Part shown: positions 1-10,609 of the stretch, piece by piece | Layout: every line of letters begins with the position of its first letter | How positions within the stretch are numbered: position 1 is the first letter of the stretch | Source of the DNA: Camillea tinctor | Lineage: Eukaryota > Ascomycota > Sordariomycetes > Xylariales > Xylariaceae | NCBI GenBank assembly: GCA_022578605.1 | Contig: MU394057.1 | Span: 682,001-746,000, forward strand | Length of the DNA stretch: 64,000 nucleotides | Direction: 5' to 3' | Made by a program: the position numbers and the translations under genes | The notes under the pieces: model-generated | Databases searched by the model: none | Told to the model about the DNA's origin: nothing | What the model saw: the letters and a program-made list of their open reading frames with translations, nothing else

Positions 1-1515
1 CAAAACGCAAAGTCTAAATCGGTGCGAGCCTGCTACGAGCGCCCCAGTCACATCTGGGTGAGCAGAAATCTCGTTTTCCATCTCTGTTGGGTCCATTTTT
101 AATCCGTTGGACATGGCAATCCAATTGTCCCTTCGACCCTTATATATCCAGGAGCCTTGTTTGCCTTCCACGGGTGAAAACAGGTCAGAAGTTCGGAATT
201 CGGTCTCAAGTTGGGGGTTGGTATGGAAGAACCCATACGCTCGGTTGATAAGCTCAGTTCGTGGGTACACGAGCTCGTATATTCCTGGAGATATCTCCTC
301 CATGCGCTGCCCGAGTTCAATAAACTTGAAGGATTTCCAGTGCGAATCATCATCTGAAAGTTGCAAATGCGCTAGGCCTCCTTCTGTACTTCCTAGAACA
401 TTAATTGGGCATGGTATTCTCTTGATTAGGTTCGTTACGCGAGAGGCATTTAAGGGCCCTCCCCCACAGGTGACGGGCTTGAGTGTAGCCAACACATCTA
501 GTCCAGGGGGGTAACAAAGCATAGCTTCAAGCAAAGAAGGAGTCAAGCAAGCAGTGGTGCACTTCCCCTCTTGTATCATGGCTGTAAGGTTCTCGGGGAT
601 GAGGCTTGTCCCAGCTTCTGGGAGAACTAGAGTAGTGTTACAATAGAAGCTCCATAGACATACACCTATGCCAGCGAACTAAGATTTTAGTTAGATATAG
701 CCAATTGTCAAATAGCCATAACAGGAGCACCGGCTTACGTGATAGATCTTGTATGTCATAAGAATATTGTTTTCGCCGCTATAGAGATCACGCAAGGCAT
801 TCGAACCATTGCCGTTAATGGGAACAATAGATGTGTCGAGGAATGAAGGTACTGTCGACGTTGCCAGGTTATTCCAATATATGGGCTTTGGATGACCTGA
901 TGTCCCTGATGTATGAAGTCCCATGAATATAGTGTCCCTCACATCGTCAAAAGACTTTTCGAAAGGATAAGTCGGTACGACTTCATCCTCAAATAGGGTT
1001 TCAAAATCAGGAGAGGCGATATGGTAGATTGTCCCTTTCGTTGCATTCAGGAGAGGGTCCAGCATCTTAGCAGCTTCTGGAGCATATATGAGAGTCTTTG
1101 CTCCCACCGTATCGAAAAACCCCTGGTTCGCTGGGAGCTGGTTGGAAGGAGACGGGAAAATAACCTGACAAAGTACTTGAGCTAGGATTCTTGAGTATAT
1201 TTGGCAGGAAAATCCGGAGAACGGAATTAGGATGCTTTAGCGATCAAGGCATTTATGACTTACACATTTTCCCGTTTTTATAGCCGCAATGACCCATACG
1301 ACGTATCTGATATCATTAACCCCCATGTAGAGGACCTTGTCATCCAGCACCTTCTCGGTAAGAAACCAAGATGCTCTATTTGATGCATTCTCGATATCGA
1401 AATAGCTTATGTGGCGACATACTCCATTGGTGCCAACAAGTGTAGCATATGGCTTTGACCTATGCTGCTGTCGCCTAATGGCATTAGGCACTAAATGCTC
1501 GGTTGTTCGGAACAT
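1..1515 (-). CDS. NRPS-like adenylate-forming enzyme, N-terminal part (3' end outside window)
   Basis: Three exons read on the minus strand: 1515-1264, 1164-739 and 678 to beyond position 1. Introns are 1263-1165 and 738-679, with donors GTAAGT and GTAAGC and acceptors CAG and TAG. The frame is open for 452 codons and leaves the window. It is an ANL-superfamily AMP-binding (adenylation) domain: the core motif HTSGTSGHPKP lies at about residues 168-178, GSTEGG marks the A5 region, and the A8-like GRRDNWIAMSNGLKMDP lies near the cut edge. Such domains activate a carboxylic acid with ATP. In fungal NRPS-like proteins a carrier domain plus a reductase or thioesterase follows, but those would be off-window, so substrate and product are unknown. 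The start at 1515 is the first ATG giving the usual N-terminal segment. No inactivating change is seen in the visible part. Confidence 0.85.
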
Positions 1516-3445
1516 TGACAGTTTTGATGTTTAGTGTTGGTTCATGAATTTGTAGCTATAAAGTAACAAGGAATGAGCGTCAGTATCGAGCCGGTGTATA
1601 AAGGGGTATTTATTAACGTGGCATATGTCAAAGCCCCTATCTACTATACACACTCTTAGACTCAAAAGTCGGGGTTGCCGCCTGCTTCCGCCAATTATTT
1701 TAATTTCTACTACGCTCAGTATTTTTGATTCGGGGACCGGATAGACTACGGATCGAGACTCAAGATCATACATCTTGTAATATTTACACAACCTAAGTAG
1801 ATCAATATGGCTAGGTGATAAATTCGATATCATTGGTTGTCTATGTAATTCTTCCTATATCCACTACTACAACTCCTTGAGAGGCTTTTGTAAATGTACG
1901 CAACACAATGCTTGTATAACAAGATATTGACCAGCAGAATTGCACGAGGCTGTGTTGATGTATCCCATTCCTAAGATATTCCAGGAATCCTTAGCAACCG
2001 GTATCACTTGTGAACCCACACAAACCATAAACAAAATGGGGTGCACACGTATCCCCAACTATAACTTCCAATTCATTTATTTCTCAGATCTCGGTAGAAT
2101 GCTATTACTTGGATACGCCGTGTTACCCCTATTGTGTTAACCCCTTCTACAACGCACTTCAGGGAATTTTCTGATTTGGTATATCGCATGTATTGGGTCG
2201 CTTAGCGAAACCGAGCTAGTCTTTGCGTAGGTTCGAACCGTAACCGAGGCGGCGGCCTATAATAGGCACGAACCGTAGCTTCATCGGCCTAAGCTGGAAT
2301 AGCCCAGCCTATTTAACGAACACAAAACAACTTAATACACTAGGCGGGAGTTTTCAGTCTAGCGATTGGGCGAAAATACCTTAGAGTTGTTGTAGAACCC
2401 ACTCAATTGCAGCCAGGGCGGGATAAACCATCCTCCAATCATGCAATCATGTGACCTAGTTACATATCTAGGCCTTCGGTCATTGGTTATATGAACTTAT
2501 ATCAGTTGATCCTATGCAGACTTCACATTCTTTATGTACTTACATAGTCATGTGAGCAATTGAACCTTCCGGACGAGGATAGAGGCCTGCCCAGAAGCCA
2601 AGTTAACCCTATTCCCATATCTATGTATTCCCAGCAAAGTGATGCATATCTACAATACATCTGCTGACCATGATAGCTCTAATTTACCCGAATGAATCAG
2701 CGACAGCTCGCTTTACCAATTCCTCAAAAGACTTATGCGTATCTATAAAGAAGGTCGTGGACTCATCTATAAATATTAACAGTGGTAACATTGGCTAGTG
2801 CCATTGGTCGATTAAAAGCTTCAAGTTCAAGCTACCGGTTAACTTGTTGCGAGTCGAGTCCTACAAGAGGATTGATTGTAGATATCCAACCCCGACATAA
2901 GAATTCATTGTACATTTTCTTTCGCCGTTCTAGCTAGTTACATTGATTAATACATGTGTCACGGACTATATATGAGCTAATAGCCAAAAGCTATTAGCAT
3001 TTGCTTTTTAGCTTTACAACATGCGTTGGATAAACCACATCTATGTCCAACCCTTAAACAGGTCTCGAGTCTTTCGCTCTAAAGGTCTTAGAGATGTCTC
3101 TGCATGTGAGGATCTTCCCTTTGTGACTGGGCAGCTTGTTCGTAAGTAAGTAGCCTGATCGACAGTGCCCTAGACATAACCATCCTGCCACAACATCTAG
3201 TTGTCGGATGAGACATATGAGCCTTGATCTCGTCTCGCTTGGATGAGACTGATAGCCCCATGTCTTCGTTAACGGCCTGGATTCTTTTCTACCCCAGAGA
3301 TAGACGTCTTGCTGCAACTTCCAACTTTCGGCCGAGCCAGCCATCCAACCTTATCGTACAACCTTTCTGTCAGAGCGATTCTACGGTGCTCAATAGTCCC
3401 TATCATGTTGTGTGATAGAAACCCTACCATCTAGTAGCACCAGCC
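1516..3445. other. intergenic, about 1.9 kb, no gene supported
   Basis: Only short unconnected open frames occur here and none shows a family motif or codon bias. A small perfect hairpin (GCTAATAGC, short loop, GCTATTAGC) lies at 2976-2998. The stretch should contain the promoters of the NRPS-like gene (minus) and of the oxidoreductase remnant (plus). Confidence 0.6.
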
Positions 3446-4618
3446 ATGACCGACAACATTGCCGCCGACCTTGGCCCGTTGCTATCCCCTCAGGCGTCCA
3501 TTGTTCTACCTGGTGATGCTACCTTTTCCAACCTTGTAAGCAGATGGAGAGAGTATGAAGCATCTACCATTTCCGCCGTAGTGCAGGTTTCCACCGAAGC
3601 CGATGTCCAACAAACAGTGAGTGGGCACCAGTCTCTTGTGGGTCGATCATCCCACCCACTAACGAACTGAAGGTGCGGTACTCCCTGGAGCACGACATCC
3701 CTTTTATGGCTAGGGCCGGAGGCCACGGCGCAACAGAAACCCTGGCTACTGCGAAGAACCCCATTCAGATTGATTTTCGCTCTCTCAACCAGGTCAAGTT
3801 ATCTAAGGATGGCACAGCTGCTACAATCGGCGGGGGTGCAACCGTGAAGCAGGTCGTCAGCACGCTAGAGGATCGGGGAAAGCGGCCAGGTAAGAAGATC
3901 CTTCGTATTCTTCATGAGACTGTTCGGGCTTGATGAATCTGTAGTGACTGGAATCTGTGAAGATGTTGGCGTGTCTGCGCCTGCTTTGGGAGGAGGCCAT
4001 GGCTGGCTTCAAGGTTAGTACGGTCTCATGGCCGACCAAGTCGTCTCGGCTCGGCTCGTACTCCCCAACAGCGAACTTGTCACTGTTTCCGAGAAATCTA
4101 ATCCAGATTTGTTCTGGGCCATCAGAGGCGCGGGGCATAACTTCGGTCTTGTGACAGAGTGGGAATTCCGTGTCTACGATATCAAAAACCCAAAATGGTC
4201 ATATGAGATCTTCATCTACTCAGGAGATAAACTCGAAGCTCTTTATAATCTGGCGAATACGATGCTCAAAGACCAACCCCCAGAAGTCACACACTAGAGA
4301 TACATTAGTAAGGTTGCCGAAATTGACCCTGAACGTGTAAGTCGAATTATACCTACATATAACACATCGAGCCGGATCCCTCAACTAAATATTTTGTAGC
4401 CCATCCTTTGGTTCGCTATCATCTACGACGGTCCTACAGAGACGGCGCGCAAATACGCCAAACCACTTCATGGCATCGGGCCCATTATGGTGCAGTCCGG
4501 TGAGGCAACAATGCACGAGCTGGATACCAGTTGAACATGGAATTTATCGATTCGGATATATCTTGGCTGCTGATTTTGTCGATACAGCAACTGCGAAATC
4601 ATGGTCAGACGAGTTGTA
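3446..4618 (+). pseudogene. FAD-linked (berberine-bridge-like) oxidoreductase, disrupted and truncated
   Basis: Exons 3446-3616, 3673-3889 and from 3945 give an FAD_binding_4/BBE-type sequence: an FAD-binding segment with ARAGGHGATET, then IGGGATVKQV, GGGHGWLQG, and WAIRGAGHNFGLVTEWEF. In functional relatives the chain runs on for roughly 450-500 residues and oxidises sugars, alkaloids or specialised metabolites. Here it is broken. A TAG stop interrupts the frame at 4016-4018, between LQG and YGLMAD. A second TAG lies at 4297-4299 after PPEVTH. After a further likely intron (donor near 4339, acceptor near 4399) the frame shifts near 4530 before HGIYRFGYILAADF, and similarity stops at about 4618. 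The C-terminal third is absent. Both stops could come from C-to-T or G-to-A changes in CpA/TpG context, as RIP makes, but the rest is not AT-rich. A pseudogene call is much more likely than unusual splicing. Confidence 0.85.
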
Positions 4619-4642
4619 GATAGGTAATATAAAGGGACACCC

Positions 4643-4876
4643 TTACGTATCTACCCAAGCCCACTGAATCCCACTTTCTTGTGCCCAGTTGCAAAAGTTC
4701 TGAATCTTACGATACCCAGATCGTGATCTCACATCTGCGCACGAACGTCTCCTCAGCCAATCCTGGTACGATACTTCCTGGTTCCCCCATCTATGGGACA
4801 GAATCGCATACTCAGCAGGTACCTGTTCGCCGAAGAATTCCTCCAGGTTGCCGGTTTTCGTATCCAGGAGCCTCAT
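4643..4876 (-). pseudogene. HET-domain protein, N-terminal fragment
   Basis: A 77-codon minus-strand frame begins MRLLDTKTGNLEEFFGE, continues with YAILSHRWGNQEVSYQDW, and ends GIQWAWVDT before a stop. This matches the conserved beginning of fungal heterokaryon-incompatibility (HET, PF06985) domains, where the next residues are normally CCIDK. HET proteins trigger cell death after fusion of incompatible hyphae. A GTAAGG that could be a splice donor overlaps the stop, but the DNA further downstream on this strand is the antisense of the oxidoreductase relic and encodes no HET continuation. The gene is therefore cut at about 4643, roughly 25 bp from the end of the oxidoreductase remnant. Function as a HET protein is unlikely. 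Confidence 0.8.
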
Positions 4877-6980
4877 TGTGCAGAATAAATGATACCTACG
4901 GGTAAAAAGCCTCGAAGGTGTCAGGGGTTAAGAAGGAGCAAAGAAGGTTCTTATATATAGATAACAATGAGATATGTAGTTGTAGTCTGGTTTCCTTACA
5001 CAACAACGTATTTAATACCTAAGCATGTGCTTAGTCCTTATGACAGTAGGCTGGAAGTTTTTTGGAGTTGTCACGATATCACAATAAATCCATGGCACAA
5101 GGGCTCAAGTAATACTTATATTGTACTTGGTAAAGGATTGGGTGAGGTGAAAGGAAGAGATGCCTCACGCAACGAAATCAGGTACCTACCTAGGTAATCA
5201 GAAGGAAAACTACCCAATGTGGCATTCAAAAAATCATGCCGTTGTGAATGGTAGTCATAATAGCTTATTTAAGCGTGGATGTGACCCATAACTACTAGCC
5301 GCCTTTATAGGGGGCGGAAGCGATCTCAGCAATTATGTCCATAACCAATAGTATTTCTCAAATGGGGAACGACCTCAGAATTTTAAGGCGAGACTAAGTA
5401 TGATCTCTCGTGCGAGAATGTCCTAAGCTTAAAAAAAAAACCGGACCTTACATACGCATATGGTTTTATTCCATATAACTATTTTTAGTTAGGTTTGGTC
5501 ACCGAAATTCCCCTTCCCGCCTGCTGTTTTCTGAGATCGTCACCGAGCTGAAACGATCTTAAAAAGTCCTGCTGAAATAATCTATCAATCTACCTAGGTT
5601 AGGTATATATAGGTAGCTAAGCTAACATGTAATGGCCCGTGCGTATTCTCCACAGTGATAGCTGCCAGACAGTAGATAGGCAGACCAAGTCAATTCTCAT
5701 GAATTATATAGGCTCACAAAGTCTCATAATTGGTGTTATATAGTGTATAAATCTACTTTATAAAATAATACCAATCTGCCGCTATGATTTAGCTATAGAA
5801 TGCGTTTTTGAAATTAACACGAAGGTTTAAATGCTACATGCGTTTTTTCTTTATGATTTTTTTAATTACTTAGGTACCTAGTGAACTGGGGATAGGGGAG
5901 ACCCTTACTCTCAGGTGTATGAGGCTGTAAGAGACTACAGACTATAGTCTCTAATTGACAACGCCCAACCATTATACTATTTAGTTGGCTATAGATCGCT
6001 GACAATTTAAATGAATGTACTAAAGTGTATTGGGCTAGACAACTAAGAGTATAAGTGTCTCGCCAACCAGTTGTCGGCAAAAGAGACTAGTCACTATGTA
6101 GTGTATAATTCATAACTACTAGTCAACGTTGTTGGTCGCAAGCGGCCAACTTACTCTGGCCAGAGGTAGTTGACTTTTAGCTATCTAACCTAACCGCTTA
6201 CTCGTCTACTCGCCTACTTGCCTACCTCCTTACTATTACTGCTTTGCGGAGCCTGCAACGCTGCTTTGTAGATTTACTGGTGTAGCAGGGGGGCAGAAAG
6301 GGGTTACGAATCCCGCTATAGAAACAGGCCGGTAGCCGGGCTAGCCGCCAGGTCAGCGAAAACTATTTAAAAGTGATATGGGAGTTCCCAAGGGTCATTC
6401 CCAGCCTCCGGCACTACTACGGAGGCTGTGGGGGTGCACAGCAGACCGTTAAAGTGTAAGGCAATTTACGAGAGTTGTACAAAGTACTAAGTATAACATG
6501 GTAAAAGAAGTTGGTTTTTATAAGTTCAACAGAAGACTATCAAGAACTAAATTATTTATAAGCACGAAGGTCGGAACAGCCGAAAACAAGGAAACAAAAA
6601 GTGTAGGGGTTTAAAAAAGAAAAAAAAGAAAAGAAAAGAAAAGACAAAAGCTTACCGTTAATCTATAAAGTTCCAGATGTTGTCAACGGCTAGCCCCCCT
6701 CTCGAGTTGACAATTAGGTATCTATTCAGTGATTAATGATTAATTTATGCCCAATCCAAATTGAATCGAGATCGATACTAGACAGTAACCCGGAAAGGCT
6801 AGAGTTGTCCTACAGCTTTTTTCTCGCAAGGCATGGCCAGTAAGAAGTTACCACAATAATTATAGATGAGACTTCTTACATGTCAGTAGTCATAGACAAG
6901 TCCTTTACCCCCCAATCCAAACTGATGCATGGCGTAGGAAATGAGAAGATAAGGAGTAGACTGTTTCTCTATTATACCTA
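4877..6980. other. intergenic, about 2.1 kb, repeat remnants
   Basis: No gene is supported. It contains palindromic TAGGTACCTA/ACCTAGGT words (about 5181-5198, 5591-5616, 5869-5882) and an A-rich tract near 6610-6645. Two short motifs (5788-5810 and about 6131-6152) recur near 16.64 and 16.81 kb. A 55-bp stretch at 6120-6175 is bounded by AGTCAAC and GTTGACT. These look like remnants of mobile elements, not genes. Confidence 0.5.
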
Positions 6981-7694
6981 TCAAGCATAAGTTATCTTCA
7001 GGAATCCCATCGCATCCCGACTACTCGGCTGCCACGATGTGAAGCCCTCGCCTTGGGCCATGAGACGGAGGAGGTAATACTCGCCCTCAACACCAGCCCA
7101 GTTATCCACAAAGCCAAACGTCGTGACATTCCTCGCGCCCAGGAATATCCCCGGCACCTGTTTTCCATCGACGAAGTGCCAGTATGGTCCCACCGGTATG
7201 CTTGGATACGGATCATCAGGAAATGCAAACCCGAGTCCCCCTTCGAGATTGGGGTCCCCGGACACCACGACATCTGTCCAAACGGGATCCTCTCCCTCAA
7301 CGCCTAGGTTAACCTGTGCTTGCAGCTTCTCATCCGCACACCTCATAGAAATGTTCGATGTGGCGGCGGAAGCTGGAGCTGTGACCTGATATTTCTAAAG
7401 TCAGAAAATGAACAACCTAGAACAAAGGAAGAGGGAGAGTAGTGCCAAGCCTTAGCATTAACATACATATCCCCAACGATGACCGTTCTCTACGAAGTAG
7501 TGAGCATCAAGTCCAATACCATCGACATCGCGCCCAGTCGAGTCTGCCACGACAATGAAAGGGCCGGCCTGAGCTCCGTCATACCCGAGATAAGATGTGC
7601 ATGCCGTTCCAAGGGGGACCGGAACGACTTCCGGGACGGCGGTAGCAACCAGCCCGAGAGCAGATAGAAGAAACGTCGCAATTACTGTGTTCAT
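6981..7694 (-). CDS. small secreted protein of unknown function, 210 aa
   Basis: Two exons on the minus strand: 7694-7467 and 7385-6981. The intron 7466-7386 has donor GTATGT and acceptor CAG and is phase 0. The start at 7694 places a classical signal peptide at the N terminus (MNTVIATFLLSALGLVATAV). In-frame upstream codons lead back into sequence of a different character, so this ATG is preferred. The mature part is about 190 residues, acidic and glycine-rich, with few cysteines (one early at TACTSY, one in MRCADE), so it is not a knottin-type cysteine-rich effector. Motifs such as VDNWAGVEGEYYLLRLM do not match a family I recognise. Its place between the HET/oxidoreductase relics and a transposon suggests an accessory, possibly host- or substrate-facing extracellular protein; that is inference. 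Confidence 0.75.
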
Positions 7695-8305
7695 TGGAGC
7701 ATACAACGATAGGTAACCAGTCTGGACGAGAGGGTCACTTACTGGACGACACGGTCCAAACACGGAATCATCTCCCATACGAGCACACATGAATAGGGCA
7801 GGTATTAAATACTTTATCGAATCACGGTTGCAATCATAGGCTGAAATGCCCCCCTTCGGTAGGTGCCGAGGATTGGTTGGGTAATCTGGATCGAGTTTTT
7901 AAACGGACATGATACCAATTTGAGGGATGAGGGGAATCTGAACCCTTGCCGTAGTATTCCTCAATTACCGGCATATATGTTGTATTGACCATGGCGGGCC
8001 TCATCCCCATTAACGCATTCTTTCATTAAGCCAACCCTCCGTCACGTTCTAGATGCTGAGTTGTACACCATTTCAAGCAAGTTTTAAATCTTGGATCGCC
8101 GATTTGGATCTTTCTAACCATAAAGGGGGTTCTAAATTTAGTTGCGCACATATCACAGTAACATAATCACAGCTGAGTATGCGACAATGAAGAACGTGAC
8201 AGAGGAAGTTTTATGAAGGAGTAATGAGCACGCAAGGAGCCAGCCTATTGTAAAAAAAAAAACATTATCCTATCAGTTCACATTATCAAATCTCTAGAAT
8301 CACTA
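7695..8305. other. intergenic, 5' region of the secreted-protein gene and left flank of transposon
   Basis: About 610 bases of ordinary composition with no supported gene. It ends at the TA dinucleotide (8304-8305) duplicated on both sides of the transposon. Confidence 0.6.
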
Positions 8306-8347
8306 AGTCAACAGCACTAGTCACGAACCACCCTAGTCACAATCCAC
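8306..8347 (+). repeat. left terminal inverted repeat of the transposon
   Basis: Forty-two bases matching the reverse complement of 10191-10232 at 38 positions. It contains two tandem related units of the form CTAGTCACRAWCCACC, plausible transposase-binding sites. It still holds many CpA dinucleotides, unlike the interior. Confidence 0.9.
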
Positions 8348-10190
8348 CCATTTACGCGAACCCACACGACCTAACCCATAACTATTAATTTTACTTTTTT
8401 TAACCATTAATAGGCCAAATTAAATTTTAACTTAATTTTTAAGTTGTTAAAATTTATTGCTATTATTATGCTAATTTTTGCAACTTAATTGCGCGCTATA
8501 AAAACAATATTAACTATATTACGTAGCACTTTTTTTTAAAAAGTTTTTAAAAACTACTATGTTAACTGTACTTATTTAAAACGCTATATTTTTAATATAT
8601 TAACTTACAATAAAGTTTATAAAAAGCTTTAAAAACTATTTTATATTTAAAAAGTTTATTTAATTAAATAAATTTTTATTTAAAGTTAAATAAGCTTTAT
8701 ACTACTATTAAATTAATTTTAATTTTATATTTAATATATTTTTTAATTTAATAATAGCGCTAATACGCTTAAAAAATAGTAATATAAACGCTTTTTATTG
8801 CATTATTTACATTTTAAAACTATTAAAGCTTAATTTATTAATTATAAACGTTATAATAGCGTGTTTTTTATTAATATAAACGCGTTTTTTAATTAATTTA
8901 ACTTTTTTTTAATATAAAATATTTTTTTTAATATATATAAAATATAAATAAGTTAAAAATTATAAAAAGTATTAATAATAATAGCATTATATTTAATAAT
9001 AAATATTAAAAGCAATATATTATAAAATTTACTTTTAATTAAACTTAAACGTTAATTTTAAAATATGTTAATAATAATAAAAAATTTTTAAATTTTTTTA
9101 TTATATACGCTAAAAAAAATATATAACAATAATAGTTTTTAAACGATAATAATACTAATTTTACAAAATAGTATTTTACTACGTTTTTAAATAAATAAAC
9201 TAATAATAAAATCGCATTAAAATAGTTGCAAAAAGTATTTATATTTAAAAGTAAATTTAATAATTTTAATTAATAAAAACTTTTAATTTTTAATAATTAT
9301 AATAGCTATATTACTATAAAATTTATATAAAAATATTATATTAATAAAATATAAGTGCTTTTTATATTAATATATATATTTTACGTTTTTTAACTATTTA
9401 ATTTAACTGTTTTTTTATTTTTTAAGCAATATTATCGTTAAAAGTTTTAAATAATATATTATTAAATAATAAACGTTAATTTAAAAAAAAAAGTTTTTTA
9501 AAGCTTACGTTAACGTAAAAAAAAAAGCTATTATAAAAAAAAACATTATAACTAACTAAAAATTAAGTAAAATAGTTTTTTATAACCGTTAAAAACTACT
9601 TTATAATAAGTTTATAACTTTAAATAAATTTATAGCTAAAAAAGCACTTTTTATAGTAATTAAACCTATATTATTATTAAATTTTATAAAAATAATAGCT
9701 TTTATAATAATTTTAATATTTTACAATTTAAAAAATATAAATAAACTAACTTAAAATTTAATAAAAATTAAGCTAACGTTTATAACATTAATAGCTTAAA
9801 TTTTCTTTAAAAAGTTAAATAAAGCTTTTAATAATAAAACTATTAATTTTGCAATAATAAAAGTATAAAAAAACTATTTAATAATAGCATTAAATAAAGC
9901 AACATTAAAAAAACGTAAATAAATTATGCTAAATTTAAATAATACTTTTATAAATATTAAAGCTATTTAAAAAAAAAAGCTTACGTTATAGTTATAAAGC
10001 GCAAATAATATAAAATAATAAGTATAAAAAGTTAGCAAAAACACTAGCAAATTAAAGTTTAAAAAAAGTACATTTATTTAAAAGTATATTAAAGTTTATA
10101 ACTTTAATTTATGTAGTAATTAGTTTAAAAATAGCTAAAAAATAAGTAGTTAAATATAATATAAATAAATTAAAATAGCTTCAAATTTAA

Positions 10191-10232
10191 GTGGTTCGTG
10201 ACTAGGGTGGTTCGTAACCAGTGCTGTTGACT
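10191..10232 (-). repeat. right terminal inverted repeat of the transposon
   Basis: Inverted partner of 8306-8347. Two copies of GTGGTTCGTRACYAG lie in tandem. The TA target duplication follows at 10233-10234. Confidence 0.9.
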
Positions 10233-10609
10233 TAAAGATAAAAAACCTCTGTTATTAGCTAAAACCATGTTTTTAGAAAGTTTATCTATGGACAAATCAA
10301 AATATTGTCTCGAATCGGATTCGGGCCTCCATCGAAGGTGGGAGTGCTCCTAATTTACTTCCCGTGATGTGTGTCACGAGGAGACCTCTGATAGTAGAGG
10401 TGAAATTATCGTGGAATGTTTGAACCTTGCATTTCCTTGATAAGCTCTCAGTCATAAATGACATTCTTTGATAGAAAAAGAAGAGATACTACAAAGTGTG
10501 AGTCAATAGCTTTTGTTCCACTTGTATAAATTCTCTTCGACAAGTTCTACATGCGCTTCTTGCCTACTTAAATGAACTCATTGTGTTTTTCTTTAGCTTG
10601 AGAGTAAAT
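10233..10609. other. short intergenic region upstream of the effector gene
   Basis: About 375 bases of normal composition between the transposon and the Hce2 gene, presumably holding its promoter. No recognisable element beyond a TATA-like TATAAAT near 10525. Confidence 0.5.

Larger units (their letters stand above)
8306..10232. mobile_element. Fot1/pogo-like (Tc1-mariner superfamily) DNA transposon, RIP-eroded, 1927 bp
   Basis: The element is bounded by 42-bp terminal inverted repeats beginning AGTCAACAGCAC, 38 of 42 positions matching, and flanked by TA on each side (8304-8305 and 10233-10234). Size, TA target duplication and the AGTCAA start are those of fungal Fot1/pogo elements, which encode a DDE transposase of roughly 500-550 residues. 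From about 8370 to 10190 the DNA is almost pure A/T. Many 60-base stretches hold fewer than ten G or C, CpA and TpG are nearly absent, and CpT and CpG survive. This is the signature expected of repeat-induced point mutation. No transposase frame remains, so the copy cannot be autonomous and its orientation is undecided. Confidence 0.9.

Noticed and set aside
4016..4018. Possibility that the in-frame TAG in the oxidoreductase is removed by splicing
   Set aside because: Protein similarity continues directly on both sides of the stop with a single residue replaced, leaving no room for an intron.
6120..6175. A 55-bp stretch bounded by AGTCAAC and GTTGACT, resembling a minimal Fot1-like derivative
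   Set aside because: No TA target duplication and only seven-base ends, so it may be chance; kept only as a note in the intergenic entry.
6280..6340. A tRNA-like B-box resemblance near GGGGTTACGAATCCC
   Set aside because: No matching acceptor, D-arm or anticodon arm could be drawn around it. Other GGTTCGAA matches (for example near 2230) fail the same way.
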